Below, in pieces: positions 31,801 through 44,394 of a stretch of 56,007 nucleotides of DNA (position 1 is the first letter of the stretch; every line of letters starts with the position of its first letter). This DNA comes from Gnetum montanum (Eukaryota > Streptophyta > Gnetopsida > Gnetales > Gnetaceae). Below the pieces are notes generated by a model, which saw only the letters and a program-made list of their open reading frames with translations, ran no database searches and had not been told where the DNA came from. Position numbers and translations under genes: made by a program. The stretch lies in contig MNCI01003938.1 of assembly GCA_015680685.1 (NCBI GenBank), positions 848,070 to 904,076 on the forward strand, written 5' to 3'.

Positions 31801-33438
31801 TTCATTGCAAACTTTTACATAAAGAACCACATTGATCTACCTTTGTAGACATATTAGGGTGTTCAAACTAGTGCTATTACTTCTTGAAAGGATTCATAGT
31901 ATTTAGAAGTTATAGCATTACTAATAAATAGTATAAAAATTGGTAGAAGTATGATAGACTAGATTGTGCTAAGTGAATTTGAGGTAAATCACTTATAAGA
32001 GATAGAAAATTAGTATGTTTTCCCTCATCAATTATAGAAGTTGGATAATGTCATAGTGAGGCTAAAGTCCCAAAGATTCCTGCACATGCTAGTCTCTCCC
32101 TTGTATTGCTACCAAATGTAGAGTATTGGTTCACATGTTAAGTGAGTAGATTTTTTTCTAAGTATAAAGATTGATATAATTTTTATAAAAAAAGTATTTT
32201 CTTCTTTAACCTAGGTTGTATTAACATCTCTAAATATTTGTTAGATGTTAACTTGAGTTCAATATTTGGGCTTTATGGTTGAATAATCCTCATTGTTGGG
32301 CCTTTTGAATATAAATATTGGAAGGGCTTTTATTTGTTTGATGATTTTTAATATCCAATGTGATATGCATGTTTGCAAAAATGTATGGAAAAAGAATTAA
32401 GCTTCAAAGACATGGCTTATTTTAAGCGAAATAAAGTGTTAGAAAACATGCCTTGTTAGTGGATCAAAGGTTGTATTTCGAAATAGGGGTTGGAGAAGTA
32501 TCAACATCCTTATGGATTTTGTTATATATTAATCATCTCAAAGAACAAGATGGTATTGATTCCTTCTAATTCTTATTGCAAGGATATGCAGGCTTGTTGG
32601 AGAGGCTTTGCCACTCTAGCTTAGGCTATTTCCCCTTTCTACAGACCATGGTTTAGGGCTAGTTACTTGTAGCCTAGAAATAGTCATTATGTGATGTCTT
32701 ATTCATGTTGTGAAATACATGTAAATATGTGTTTTTCCTAGGTCTTTTTCTATTTTTATTGCCTAAGATATTTTCATTACACTTTTAACCATCTTTTAAT
32801 GGGTGCCATGGCTTCTACTATAAGTGCAAGTGACATGAACATTGAGCTGTAGTCCACCTTGAATCTTCCCTCCTCTCATAGCTAATATGGGACTCTTAGT
32901 TAGTGTTGTGAAGTACTTTTAAGGATGGCATTGTAATAGATACCCTAATAAAAATGAATTTAAAAATTCATTGCATTTATATGATGTATAATGACAAAGT
33001 ACATGCTATGAATTTTCAAAATGCATTACAAAATGTAGTCATTATTCTTTAGTAACATTTAGAACAAAGCAACCAAATTTGTAGCTCTATTATTCCACTT
33101 ATGTCTAATATCATCAAATATAGCATATTATATGAAAATGTGCTGTTCATCTTTAATGTTATTTGAATTGCACCTCTAAGATGATAATATCATTATGTAT
33201 TACAAAAAATGAAGAATAACATTTAATAAATACTTTTCTTTTGATTTAAAACCTTCTTTAACATCATTTAAATTGGTGTAGCTTTTTTATTTTGCTTTTT
33301 ACTAAAGTTTTTAAAGTACTAGTTGTTTCACCAATTAGCAAATTTTCTTAAGATTGAAATATTTTCATAAAAAAAATATTAAGACATTTTATATAAAAAA
33401 ATAAATAATTAACCTTATTATAGAGATTATGTCACTAA
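31801..33438. other. AT-rich region after element G
   Basis: I see no protein-like frame, LTR pair or RNA gene here. Part of it is likely the decayed 3' end and LTR of element G, but no terminal TG/CA or repeat partner could be recognised. Confidence 0.4.
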
Positions 33439-33560
33439 GGCATAGCTCAATTACTTAAGGCATATGTTTGTGATTTGTAATTCATAAGTTTAATTTCAAT
33501 AAGTACACTAATATGATACATCATTATATTAAACAAAATTATTAGAAACGTTTTATTGGC
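33439..33560 (+). mobile_element. tRNA-derived SINE head
   Basis: GGCATAGCTCAATTACTTAAGG then CATATGTTTGTGATTTGTAA then GTTTAATTTC reads as a tRNA-like start. A box TAGCTCAATTAC lies at 33443-33454 and B box GTTTAATTTC at 33488-33497, 33 bases apart. This is the spacing of an RNA polymerase III internal promoter in plant tRNA-derived SINEs. It would not fold as a functional tRNA because the acceptor and T arms are lost. The 3' end is not clear; the unit may run to about 33600. Confidence 0.55.
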
Positions 33561-34918
33561 TATATGTCCTCTAATGCAATGTTATGTTTAATGAAAGTAT
33601 TATGAACGTTATGTTCACTATATGTTCTAGAAATGCATATATTCATCTAATTTTAGTTTTGATACCCCATTCATTATAAAGATTATGAAATATAATAAAG
33701 TGTTAACCTAGAATTAAGAGTCTTAACATCAAAAATAAAATTTTAAAAGTCATTAAATTGTCATACATATAACCTTTCTTCCTAATCTTAGTATGTTTTT
33801 TTAAGGTGAGGAAAGGAGAAAAAGGAAGTGTTTCCTAAGGTAGAAACCATTACTTCTAATCTTTAGTTCCTATTTAAAAAATGATATCATGACTCACTTT
33901 AGAGTGTTACTTGATACCTTTACTTCTTTTGCAAAGGATTATTGATGACATATTTGATTTTTTTAGTTACAAAGCTTATTAACTATTATGATGGTTGTTC
34001 ATTATAACTTTCTTTCTTTTCATAATGTTTGATCATTAACTTCCTCATGTTTCTTCTTCTTCTTATTGTCTTAGCTTAATTATGATTCTTTATACTTGTT
34101 TTTTTTTAACTTGTAATTCTTTTCTTACTTCTTTTGCACTTATTTCTTACTCTTTGTTTCACACATATGGCTATTTTAACAATTATGTGGCTTATATTCT
34201 TAAGATACAATGATGACTCTTGTAATCAAGAGATGCATCCTTATGAATAATCTCAAACTTTTTATTAATGATTACAATCTTCTTGTATGTATTAAGAAAC
34301 TTATGATTGTATACTTAGGACTTGAACTCTATTAAATCTCCTTAATAGCTTCAAAATCCTAAGTAGAGAGAAAGGTTAATGACCAAATCCAAATAGAATC
34401 TAAAATAGAGGCCTAAAGAGAAAAATACTTATGTAGATTTGGAATGTTGCTTAGGCTTTCCTATAGCTTCTCTCCTATTCAGTAGGATCTCCTCCTTTGG
34501 CTCTATTTCCTAGATATTAGTAATATAAATAGGTGATTTCTCATGGAAGGATTGCTAGGTATTTATACTTATATAGTTATGTTAAGCTTAAATCAATGAG
34601 TAATTTCTCATGAGAAACTAAAATTCAAATGACCAAAATTTCTAAAAACTAAAATAAATAATATAACTAAAAGGGTCTATACACTAACATTGACCTACTA
34701 AGTTACCTCTAGGTACCACCTAATAGCTATGTTATCTCCAAATATTAAGGAAAGGCCCAAAGTTCAAAAATAAAATATAACTAACTACAATACTACCCTA
34801 TACTATAATTTAAAAATAAAATACCAATAAAAGATATATAATTAAGCCATTTTCAACAATTACAAAGGCATGTCAAACACATAGCATACAAAATGTACCA
34901 CAAGGCTGATGTAGAACC
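33561..34918. other. AT-rich region without recognisable features
   Basis: No protein-like frame. Stretches of T-rich (33990-34200) and A-rich sequence; nothing that I can assign to a known element. Confidence 0.4.
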
Positions 34919-34923
34919 CCATG

Positions 34924-35889
34924 CGATGAGCAACAAGGTACCACTACACCCAACCATATGAATCACAAGCTTTCAAGCATGATTCAGTCAAATTCCATGG
35001 ATGGGACTAGTTGTGCATCTAAATCATTACGCCTTGGTCATAGTGCACTATCTTCCCACTTGGACTAGTGGTACCTTTGTCATGTATGGTTTAGTCCAGA
35101 GTGAGGCACATGATGATTGATGTTGTTTGGCCCTATGCTACTCCTAAAGATAATAGAGAAATTAATTATTTAATCTAATTAAGAATTGAAAGTAAAGTCT
35201 AAACTAGCCTAGATAATGAGTGTTTGTTCCCAGCTTGCTTACACATCCTAAACCCATGTATCCACTATTAGGATTACCAAGCGCTATGCTACTGGGTGAA
35301 CCAAACAATAACGTTGATGGGGTTATCAAGCAAATACGTGTTTACGCTTGAAATTGATCGTACTCATTTTGCAAATTCATTAATATGCATGAAAATGTAA
35401 ATATTAACTAAGAACATGAAAAGTAAATTACAAAGAAAGTAAATCTAATCTAAGTCAAAGTCTTGCAATGAACAAGAATCAATCTTGATCTTATTGTCAT
35501 TCATGGAATTTGTCTAGGTACATTGCCACTCGAATAAGACTTTGCAAAACTGACTTAGATCCACTTTACGGGCATTCAATGACTATTCTCTAAGATTACA
35601 GAATAAAGCTACAAGAGTTTAGCTACTCTATTGACTAACTTATGCCCAAATCATGTGCCCAAGTATTATATTTATAGGCCAGCATACATCCCTCAATATT
35701 GGATATCCGATAACATATCATGTGATCCAATATCGGATATGTGATCTTGCATATCTAATATTGGGGCCAAGATATTGGAGCTAAGATATTAGGGCTAAGA
35801 TATTGGGGCTAAGATATCAGAGATTCGATATCTTAGCTTACCAACAATTGACTTTTTGTTAGATATCCGAACCAACTGATGATTCATCA
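34924..35889 (-). repeat. Solo LTR (element E), family of A and C
   Basis: On the minus strand the sequence begins TGATGAATCATC and ends GGTACCTTGTTGCTCATCG, matching the start of element C's LTR (TGATGAATC) and the end of the A/C LTRs. No primer site, polypurine tract or coding sequence adjoins it. The five bases CCATG flank it on both sides (34919-34923 and 35890-35894). That is the signature of a solo LTR left after recombination between two LTRs. A TATA box lies on the minus strand at 35669-35676, with a U3 full of GATATT/GATATC words (35690-35870). Confidence 0.8.
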
Positions 35890-35894
35890 CCATG

Positions 35895-37495
35895 TACGAA
35901 TGACCCATCTAGTACCTGATACCTACTTACTTAAAACTCTAAAAAAGGGGTTAGTGCATATTTACTTAGAATTAATTAATTAAATTACCAAAAATATATT
36001 TATAAATTTAATTACAAGGCATAAAGATCAGCCATGTAATTAAGCCTAAACACATACATCACTGTACAACATATCCAAATAAAGGGTCTAAGTATAAAGC
36101 AAAGGCTAGACACACAACACATTAACAACTCAAATTAAAGACATATTAAATGGGAAGGTTTATCTAGAATAGGTGTGTTACAACCTATTATTCCTTGGCA
36201 AAGCTTCTCATTAATGCATTTTTAGGTAGAGAAAGTGTCCCCTCTTTCATCATATTCTCCATAAAGCTTAACTTGTTTTAGAGCTACCTTAATTATTCTT
36301 CTTCTACTATTCTAACCCTTGTTTGCTATTCTTATTTTCTAATCTTATTTTGCATTTCCATATTTTCTATTCATCTTTTGTAACATCTTGTATCATCGTA
36401 TTTTTGCAATGATAGCAACAATAGTGTCATACTATTAAAACCAGAATTAATGCTCATTTTAATTTTCACTTCTTATGGTTCTTTTTCTATATTTGGTAGG
36501 CAATTGTAACTAGACTACAAGTTGAATTAATTCATAGTCCACACATTGTGATCTAATGTAAGTCATAGTTAGCCATTGAAAACTACTAGAGCTATAAAAG
36601 AACTTGTAATGTATTACAAGAATCTCCTCTCTTCTAATGAGGTCTTGATGTAGATCATGAACTCTATGTATGACTAGAGATCTTCATGGATACCTCCACA
36701 AGTTGGAGATTTAACTTGAAAGAAAACCAAGAACTAGAGATGTAAAATCTAATATGAAATAAGGATGTTAATAAAACTATAATTGGTTGTAGTTTATAGG
36801 TACTTGTAGTTGAGAAACTATGTCCTTAGTCTTCTATAGAAAATTTCTAGAACAAAACCTATGTTTTTACTAGTATGAGTCACTATGAGTTGGAGTAGAT
36901 TATAGTATAACTTTAGCCATTGAAATTTAAATTATTTGGTTCTTACCTTAAACAACAAGGCACTATGAATTGCAGTGGCTTGTAGTAGCTATGCCAGCTT
37001 TAAAATTTTATATTATGAAGCATACTATCAAAAGTTGTGATTCATAGCAAGTTGTAGCATAGAAATTATGATCAACTATGAGCTACAGGAAATTGTAGTA
37101 CCTATTTATAAGTTATAAAAATAAAATTTGGATTTGGTTTTTAATGGATTTTAAGGGAAAAATGAGAAATGAAGAAAATATAAAATAGAAAAGAGAATAG
37201 AGTGAGTGAAGAGCATATAATAAAAGGTATTAAGAGTTTTTTTTTGTGATTGTTATGTATTATGAATAATTGATATTAATAAAGTTGGTGTTTTTTAGTT
37301 TTTATTTTGAATTCATTTTAACATTGATGATTGAATTTTAATTTTCTTAATATAAATTACAAATTTCTATTATTCTGTCACCTTGGGCCATTTTCATGAT
37401 GGTGCCACTTGACTACGCATTACAAAATCATCTTACATTTTAGTGGCATTACAATACCTATGAGTTATTATAAGAAAAAAATTACAGTGCCATTT
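35895..37495. other. AT-rich region with diverged interspersed repeat
   Basis: There is no protein-like frame. From about 36490 to 37115 a degenerate word near ACTATGAGTTG-AGTAG-TTGTAGTA appears several times (36885, 36960, 37030, 37075), partly inverted (36515). The sequence just left of 37497 is unrelated to the LTR that starts there. Confidence 0.4.
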
Positions 37496-37496
37496 T

Positions 37497-38170
37497 AGTG
37501 TATGGATCTTTATTTGAGCATTGTTGTATCTAAGCACGAAAGTGTTTGCAGCAGTAAAGACGAGTTTTCTAATAAACCTTGTAGCACTTTAGATAGATTA
37601 AATATTTTATTTATGCATTTAATGGTTTCAATTATTTGTTAAATGTTTCCAATTATTTGATAAACATTTCCAGTAATTAAGTTAACAAAGCGATTAAGCA
37701 TGATAGATTAAATGCATAAGTATGGCCACTTATAGCATGACATGTATTTGCTTGGTAATCCTAGTAGCGTTATTGCTTGGTATGCCCAGTAGCATAGTGC
37801 TTGGTCACCTAGTAGTGGATATGTGGGTTTAGGATGTGTATGAATAGTTGGACGAGATTCTTATGTTAGGACTAGTTAAACATTTGATAATTAGCTAAAT
37901 CAAGTTAGTTAGTCCAACTACTTTATTTCTCTTTAAGCACCAAAACCATAAAAATATAAAATGATAAAAATTAGATGCCTCAATTACACTTAATCATACC
38001 ATTGTACATCACAAGTGTAAATTGGGAAGACAATGATAAATTTTAAGGCAAGATTCACTTCCTAGAATACTAGTGTACTAGAAATGATAAAGTCCATGGA
38101 ATTTGACCACGCCATGCATGAACTCTTTGTGATTTGTATGGTTGGGCATAGGGGTACCTTGTTGTTCATC
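37497..38170 (+). repeat. 5' LTR of element C, truncated (no U3)
   Basis: The match to the 3' LTR begins at AGTGTATGGATCTTTATTT (37497 against 49915) and runs to GTTCATCA beside the primer site. The first 262 bases of the LTR, with TATA box and U3, are missing. Upstream sequence shows no similarity to the U3 of the 3' copy. Confidence 0.75.
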
Positions 38171-38171
38171 A

Positions 38172-38189
38172 TTGGCATCATTGCTAGGG
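38172..38189 (+). other. Primer binding site of element C (tRNA-Asp type)
   Basis: TGGCATCATTGCTAGGGA, one base after the LTR, the same site as in element A with two more transitions. Confidence 0.6.
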
Positions 38190-38326
38190 ACTTTATTTTT
38201 TGAAATGTGTGCTATTTAGGTTTAATTGAATATTATTAATATCATTGTATAAACCTCAAGGTCAATATCCTTCCTACTATACAAAGACTATAAAAGCTCA
38301 TTGATAATTTTATTTTGTTTTGCAAA

Positions 38327-40720
38327 ATGTCTTCTTCCTTCCATAAATATGAAGATGTTAAACCGTTGGTCCCAAAGGAGTGCAAAGTGGTCTATACTCA
38401 TCGAGATGAGTATGTACCGGACTTCACCTTCATCCTACATTAGGATGAACAACTAGGATGGCATGATATGGAGGGAAACATTGTCTTATCCCTTGATTGA
38501 TCTATGCCTAGGATGCTATTTCAAAACCTTAAGAAGTTGGGAATTACAGATCTTCATGAATACATTGTGAATGGTTATGATACTAGGAACTATTGTCCTA
38601 CCAAAACACAATGAAAGTGAGATCGACGTCAAGAGAAACTTCATGAGGCTACAAAGGAGAAACATTACACTAATCCCTTATTTCTACTAGATCAAGATGA
38701 TAATGAGGAACCTCCCTTTGAAGGTTCTCAACATGAAGATCCTCCATCCCTTGTTACTATTGATGAGGGTTCAGGAAAAAGTGATAGCTAAGGTAGGGAC
38801 TCAGGCAAGCATCACAATGGCAAGGTATCTAAGGATGATGGTCATAATAAGTGAAAAAGTGATGGTGGACACTATGGTGGTGGTGGCAATCCAACTTCTT
38901 CTTCATTCGATTCCAAACATTCCTATTCATTTGATGATTCTCATAGAAGCCACCATCAAAATAATCATGATGAAGGTGATCAACATGACAAAAATGACCA
39001 TGATGGCCACCAAAATCGAAGGGGTGGCCAAAACCATCATTGACATCTTCGATGTAGCAATGATGATGAATCTTTGTTGGTAATTCAAAGCATGCCAAAC
39101 ATTGTAGAGGTAGTTAAAATTCCAATTGAGCATATAAAAGATAGTTGGATCAAGTGCTTAGACATGAATAATATCTCAAGATTTGAGGGGGGTATAGCTC
39201 TGATCCATATACACATTTACAAGCTTTCCATGATGCCTATGCCTTATAGAATATAGAAAATGAGTGGTAGAAACTCAAGATTTTCCCTAGGATACTTATC
39301 AAGAAATTTGAAAGTTGGTACTAGTCCTTGTAGCTGAAATCCATTCACCAATGGAGTACTATGTTGGAGCTATTCAATGACAAATATCAAATGTACTCCA
39401 AAGTGTCTAATCTAAGAAGGCAAATCCAAGGCTAGAAATAGGGAACATATAAACCCGTGGATGTCACCATGGATAGATACTATTCACTCTTACACTAATG
39501 CCCTAGCCATAATTATTCTCAGAGGAAACAACTTCACCACATCATAGATGGGCTTAGACCAAAAACTAGAAGAACTCTTGGGGTGTATGCCCAAGGGAGA
39601 TTGTTTAATCTAAGAGCTCATTAGATCCAAAGGCTAATTAAGTAGGTAGCAAAATAAGAAGATGAGCTATGGAAAAGGGAGAGTGCAGACTAGTATAATA
39701 GGAATCCTTCTATTAGGAAATGGGAGGTCTGATTTTGTGATGAGGAGAAGTCACCACTTGATAAAGTGATGAATAAGAAAACCTTGCTCATCCAAAAATC
39801 TATTTTTGACATTTCAACAAAGGTTGATAAATTATGAAACTCTTGAGATGAAAAATTGCAAACCACTATGAAGATTGCCAAAGAATCCAAAGAGCAAAAG
39901 AGTGATCATAACCGTAGAAGGCAAAAAGAAGATAAACATGCCTATGAAAGAGGTAAGGGAAAAGCTGTAGCTGTAAAAAAAGTTATGAAAACTAACTCTG
40001 ATGATGAAACTAATTGTGAAATTTGTTAATATGAACATCTAAAGGGATGTTTCCCTATGGTGTCAAACTTACAAAAGTCTGGGATGTATGCATTGAATCC
40101 TTGATTAGCACGTAGGTAAGCACCTAGATGATTGGCTTATCCTCAAGGTAATCCAAGGCAGTTTCACTAGCAACAATAAGATTACTACCCAAGTCGAACT
40201 CCTTCAAAACCTTATGAACAATACCAATAGTGGTACCAACCACAATTTTGGGGAATGCCACTACCAAGATAGTAGTATCCATATTGGCAACAAGATCCAT
40301 ATAGGTACTATGTTTTGCAACCTATCACTCGAAGAAGTTTTGCAAGTCATACCTCCTTTCAACATCACTATTATCCTCCAAAGTACCATCAAACACATCC
40401 ACCATCTACTCAAGGAGAAAACCCACATCCATATCACCCTCTGCATTCATCTACACACACACCTCCACCTTCAACCCAATTACCTCCTACTCCATTTATG
40501 TAGGGTGAGATTCCTTCATAGCCACAACAACAAAATGCTATGAGGGCTGTACATTCACACTTGAATTTCTAGCTAAGTGGATTAGATAATTAATCTAGGA
40601 AACGATCCTTCTTATAAACAAAAAATCCTCTTTAACCCTCATAATCTAGTACGACTGATCATCCTCCATCTCTAATACCCTCATCCTCTACATCAAACAC
40701 CTTCAAGTGTCATTCAAACC
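38327..40720 (+). pseudogene. Element C: gag polyprotein
   Basis: Start ATG 38327 (MSSSFHKYEDVKPLVPKE), parallel to A. YTHRDEYVPDFTFILH matches A's YIHPDEYIPNFTFILH. An Asp/His/Gly-rich segment follows (38850-39050: SDGGHYGGGGNP, SHRSHHQNNHDEGDQHDKND). The capsid begins KDSWIKCLDMNNISRFEGG (39140-39195). A CCHC-like remnant CEIC-YEHLKGCFP occurs near 40016, with a stop where A has Gln. A Pro-rich tail runs to about 40500. More decayed than A: stops are frequent from 39250 on. Confidence 0.75.
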
Positions 40721-40722
40721 AA

Positions 40723-41450
40723 GTGCCACCTCAGATTCACACTATGATGCTAACTCATGCTATTTCTAATTGGATCAAGGTTGGCAATCTTCCCATGAAA
40801 AGATTTGATCAAAGAAGTCCACTCATTTACCTCCAAATCACTGGACATGAGCCATGTAAGGCTCTTCCTGACTCTAGTTCTGGAGTGAATCTTATCTCCC
40901 ATGACATGTACAAGGCCTAAAACCTACCACCTCTCAAGAAGAGCAACATTCATCTAGAATTGGTAGATCAATTAATTACTATTCCTTTGGGATTAGTAAA
41001 GGACATTATGACCAAAATTTTTGGGTGGTCCTACCCTACTAATTTTTTAATGATTAAGGTTAAAAATTATAAAAGTGACTTTCCCATCATTATGGGAAGA
41101 GCTTGGTTAAGCATAATTGATGCATGTATGGGCATAAGGGAGCTATCTCTAGAAATATCTAAAGAAAATGAATTGGATAAGATAGAGAATAAGTGTATTC
41201 TATGCATTGTGTATAGTGATAATAGGTGTAATTGCATGCAAAAGATTTTATCCATCAGAAGTACATACATTAAAGCATGCAATCAATGTGCACAAGAAAT
41301 TAACATTCAAAGGTGTCTGTATGCAATAGCCAAAAAATAGGAGGACATCCAATGGTTGATAGTTGACTCAAATAGTAGCAAATTATGCATGGAATCAACT
41401 AAGAGTCTAACATGTGCTTATGTTGAAGGCATGGACAAAATTAAATAAGC
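40723..41450 (+). pseudogene. Element C: aspartic protease and pol linker
   Basis: Two open pieces cover the domain. The first (40723-40920) reads MLTHAISNWIKVGNLPMKRF, SPLIYLQITGHEPCKALPDS and SSGVNLISHDMYKA, with DSSSGVN where A has DSGSEVN. The second (40960-41340) reads VDQLITIPLGLVKDI, DFPIIMGRAWLSIIDACMGI and a Cys-rich linker CILCIVYSDNRCNCM. The Gly of the catalytic D-S/T-G reads Ser. The undisturbed order here shows where B split A's copy. Confidence 0.75.
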
Positions 41451-41556
41451 TCATTCCAAACTCTCTAACAAAGATGATGATACCTAGTGAGGAGAGTTTG
41501 AAATCCTCGATAACTTCAAGTAGGATCCCTTAGAGCTAAAAATTTTTCTAGCCAAT

Positions 41557-43050
41557 ATGGAATATGCATTTTTAAATAATGGTAAGATATTCATAATTAA
41601 TGCCAAACTTATTTTTGAACAAAAAGAAAAGTTGTTGAAGTTGGTTAACAAATGGCTAATAGCCTTTGCTTGGTTATATCTTAAATTAACAAAAATTGAT
41701 CCAAGGATATGCCAGCATCACATTTACATTGACCCAACCATGAAGCCTAGAAGCAGTCATAGAGGTAACTGAATCCCAAATTAAATTAAATCATCAAAGA
41801 AGAAATAGAATAACTTCTCAAGGCAGGGTTAATCTATCCCATCATGGATAGTGAGTGGGTTAGCCCACTTGTAATTGTGTTGAAGAAAGGTGGCAAATGG
41901 TAGGTTTGCATCAACTTTAGGCTGTTGAATATGGCAACATTTAAAGATAATTTTATATTACCATTTGTGGATGAAGTATTGGATACCATATCTGGGCATT
42001 GCTATTATAGCTTCTTGGATGGTTATAGTGGCTATAACCAAACTGAAATTACACCAAAAGATTAGGTCAAGAAAACATTCATGAGTCCCTAGGGAACTTT
42101 TGCATATTGTAAGATGCCATTCGGTTTATGTAATGTCCTTGCAACATTTCAATAGTTGGTCCTTAGTATTTTTCAATAGTAGATTGGTAGTGGTGTGGAA
42201 GTCTTCATGGATGACTTTTCCACCTATGGAGTTACATCTGAGCAGGACCACCTTGATCAAGTATTGAAGAGATGCGTTGAAAGAAACTTGCACCTCAATT
42301 AGCAAAAGAATCATCTCATGGTTCAAGAAGGAATTGTACTAGGGCATTGAATTTTGCAAAAAGGGATTAAGGAAGACCTAGAAAAGATAAGGTCATCTAA
42401 GGAATAACATGCCAACCATACTATTAAAGATGTTTGGTCATTCCTTGGATACATTGGCTATTACCAGTGATTCATAGAGAATTTCTCTAAGATCACAAAG
42501 TCATTAGTAGAGCCTACAAAGAAAAATGCATCTTTCATCTAGACCAAAGAATGTAAACATGCATTTCAATAGTTAAAAGAAAAACTCATAGAAACACTAA
42601 TCCTACGAGCACCAGATTGGTCCAAACCCTTCCACATCATGATGGATGCATCTAACTATTCATGGGAGTAGTGCTTACATAGATGGATGATAAGAAACAC
42701 CCATAGTATATCCACTATGTGAGCCAAATCATTGTGGGAGCATAGTTAAATTACATCACAATAGAAAAATAACTAATGGAAGTGGTGTATGCTCTTGAAA
42801 AGTTTAGGCACTATGTGCTTGGTTACAAAGTATTTGTGCATACAGACCATAGTGCAATCCACTTACTCATGAATAAGCCAATGGTAAGCCCTCATGTCAT
42901 ATGGTGGCTTATGATCTTGTAGGAGTTTGATCTCACAATTGTAGACCAAAAAGAGATTGAGAATGTGGTCATTGACCACCTCTCTTACTTGAGATGGAAT
43001 AATAAAGAGGATGAGATCCTACTCTCTAATTAGTTTCCAGATGAACTCCT
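41557..43050 (+). pseudogene. Element C: reverse transcriptase and RNase H
   Basis: The frame begins MEYAFLNNGKIFIINAKLIF, then KWLIAFAWLYLKLTKIDPRI (the approach to RT). RT blocks: IYPIMDSEWVSPLVIVLKKGG (41830-41890), VCINFRLLNMATFKDNFILP, YYSFLDGYSGYNQTEITP, FMSPGTFAYCKMPFGL with a stop inside, and the catalytic box FMDDF (42208). Then FLGYIGYY, PFHIMMDASNYSWE (RNase H start, 42630), VVYALEKFRHYVLGYKVFVH, TDHSAIHLLMNKP and VVIDHLSYL (42965). Many TAG stops occur. The RT core keeps both catalytic Asp residues of the box. Confidence 0.85.
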
Positions 43051-44370
43051 ATTTTTAGGAGTAATAAATGAACAAACATTCGTAGAGACAACATGGTACA
43101 ATGACATCCTCACTTATCTTTTCACTTAGGAGATGCCATAAGATCTTAACTTTAGATAGGAGTAACAATTTCTTTATCAGGCCAAATATTTCATGTAAAT
43201 TAATAGACACCTCTTTAAGGTGTGTGTAGATGGCCTGATTCATCAGTGTGTCCCTGACGAAGATCAATTGCACATTCTCTATGATGCTCATGAAAGGCCT
43301 TGCAGAAGCCACTATGTAGGGAGATGCACAACCATAAAAACCTTGATGGTAGGATACTATTGGCCTATCATCTTTAGGGATGCCCCCCAATTTATCAAGT
43401 CTTGTGAACATTGTCAACAAGATGGGGGGCATGACTGCTTACATGGAAGGTCCTCAATAGTAGATTCAACCATTGGAACCTTTTGACATATGGGGAATTG
43501 ACTTCATAGGTTCCATCACATTCATGTCCAACAAAAAGGAATATATTATAATAGTAGTTAACTACTACACAAAATGAGCAAAAGCAGTAGTCGTTACTGA
43601 TTGTACATCATCCACTGCTGCTAGATTTATACAACAAAATATTGTGAATAGGTTTGGGGTGCCATATTCACTAATTTTTTTACAATGAAAATCATATCAT
43701 AGGTGCCATTGTTAGAAAATTAATGCAACACTTGGGGGTTAAACATAAATTAACAACACCCTACCACCTCCAAGCCAATAGTCAAGCAAAGGTAACCAAC
43801 TAGTAGATCAGAAAGATATTAACCCGTACAATTTGTAAATATAGGAAAGATTGGAAAAAAAACTTAATGATGCTATTTGGGATTATTGTTCAACATGGAA
43901 ACTTCCTATTGGCTATTCTCCCTATGAGTCCAAGCTTCATACACTCTTAACAACCTATGATCTAAATCTTGACCTAAGTCTAGTAGAGAAAGAAAGATTA
44001 ATCAACTTGAATGTGCTAGATGAAAACTAATTAGTGGCTCTATTCTTGAATGAGGTGCATAAGACATTCAACAAGCAATGTCATGACCTCAGAATTAAGA
44101 AAGTAAAACTTCAACTAGGAGATAAGGTTCTCTATTGGAATCCCACACATGTACCTCAGAAGGAAAAACTCTAAACATTATGGGAGGGACCTTATATAAT
44201 TGATCAAACCTTTCCCTCTAGGGATATGATAATTTACAAACCTAAAATCCAAAATAAAAAGAAATTGATCAACATCCAACAAGTAAAACCTTTCCTCGAA
44301 CCAAGATAGGCTAGTGCAACTATTACCTCGATAGATGGACAACCACATTCCATTTTTCAAATCTCCTTCC
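43051..44370 (+). pseudogene. Element C: integrase
   Basis: A zinc-finger open piece (43220-43486) reads HILYDAHERPCRSHYVGR, TLMVGYYWPIIFRDAPQF and IKSCEHCQQ, giving the H-x-H and C-x-x-C of the HHCC finger. The core begins GIDFIGSITFMSN (43498; first Asp), then IIIVVNYYTK. The second Asp block is lost, and HLGVKHKLTTPYHLQANSQA (43728-43787) marks the catalytic Glu area with Gln-Ala in place of Gln-x-E. KVKLQLGDKVLYWNPTHVP (44100-44155) is the GPY/F-type C-terminus. Frameshifts separate the finger, core and end. No chromodomain. Confidence 0.8.
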
Positions 44371-44378
44371 AAATTAGT

Positions 44379-44394
44379 CATGGGGGAGATGGCC
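44379..44394 (+). other. Internal polypurine-like tract of element C
   Basis: CATGGGGGAGATGGCC right after the end of integrase. Same place and sequence type as 28631-28646 in A. Confidence 0.4.

Noticed and set aside
33439-33510. Functional tRNA gene
   Set aside because: A and B boxes are present but no acceptor stem or intact T arm can be drawn; a SINE is a better fit.
35690-35870. Independent GATAT microsatellite
   Set aside because: It is the U3 portion of solo LTR E and matches the style of A's U3.
38829-39098. Minus-strand His-rich ORF
   Set aside because: It is the reverse of the Asp/His-rich gag region of C (GAT/CAT codons read as ATC/ATG); composition artefact.
43220-43486. Caulimovirus-like (endogenous pararetrovirus) polymerase
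   Set aside because: The frame is an integrase zinc finger, which pararetroviruses lack; LTRs and primer site mark a Ty3/gypsy element.
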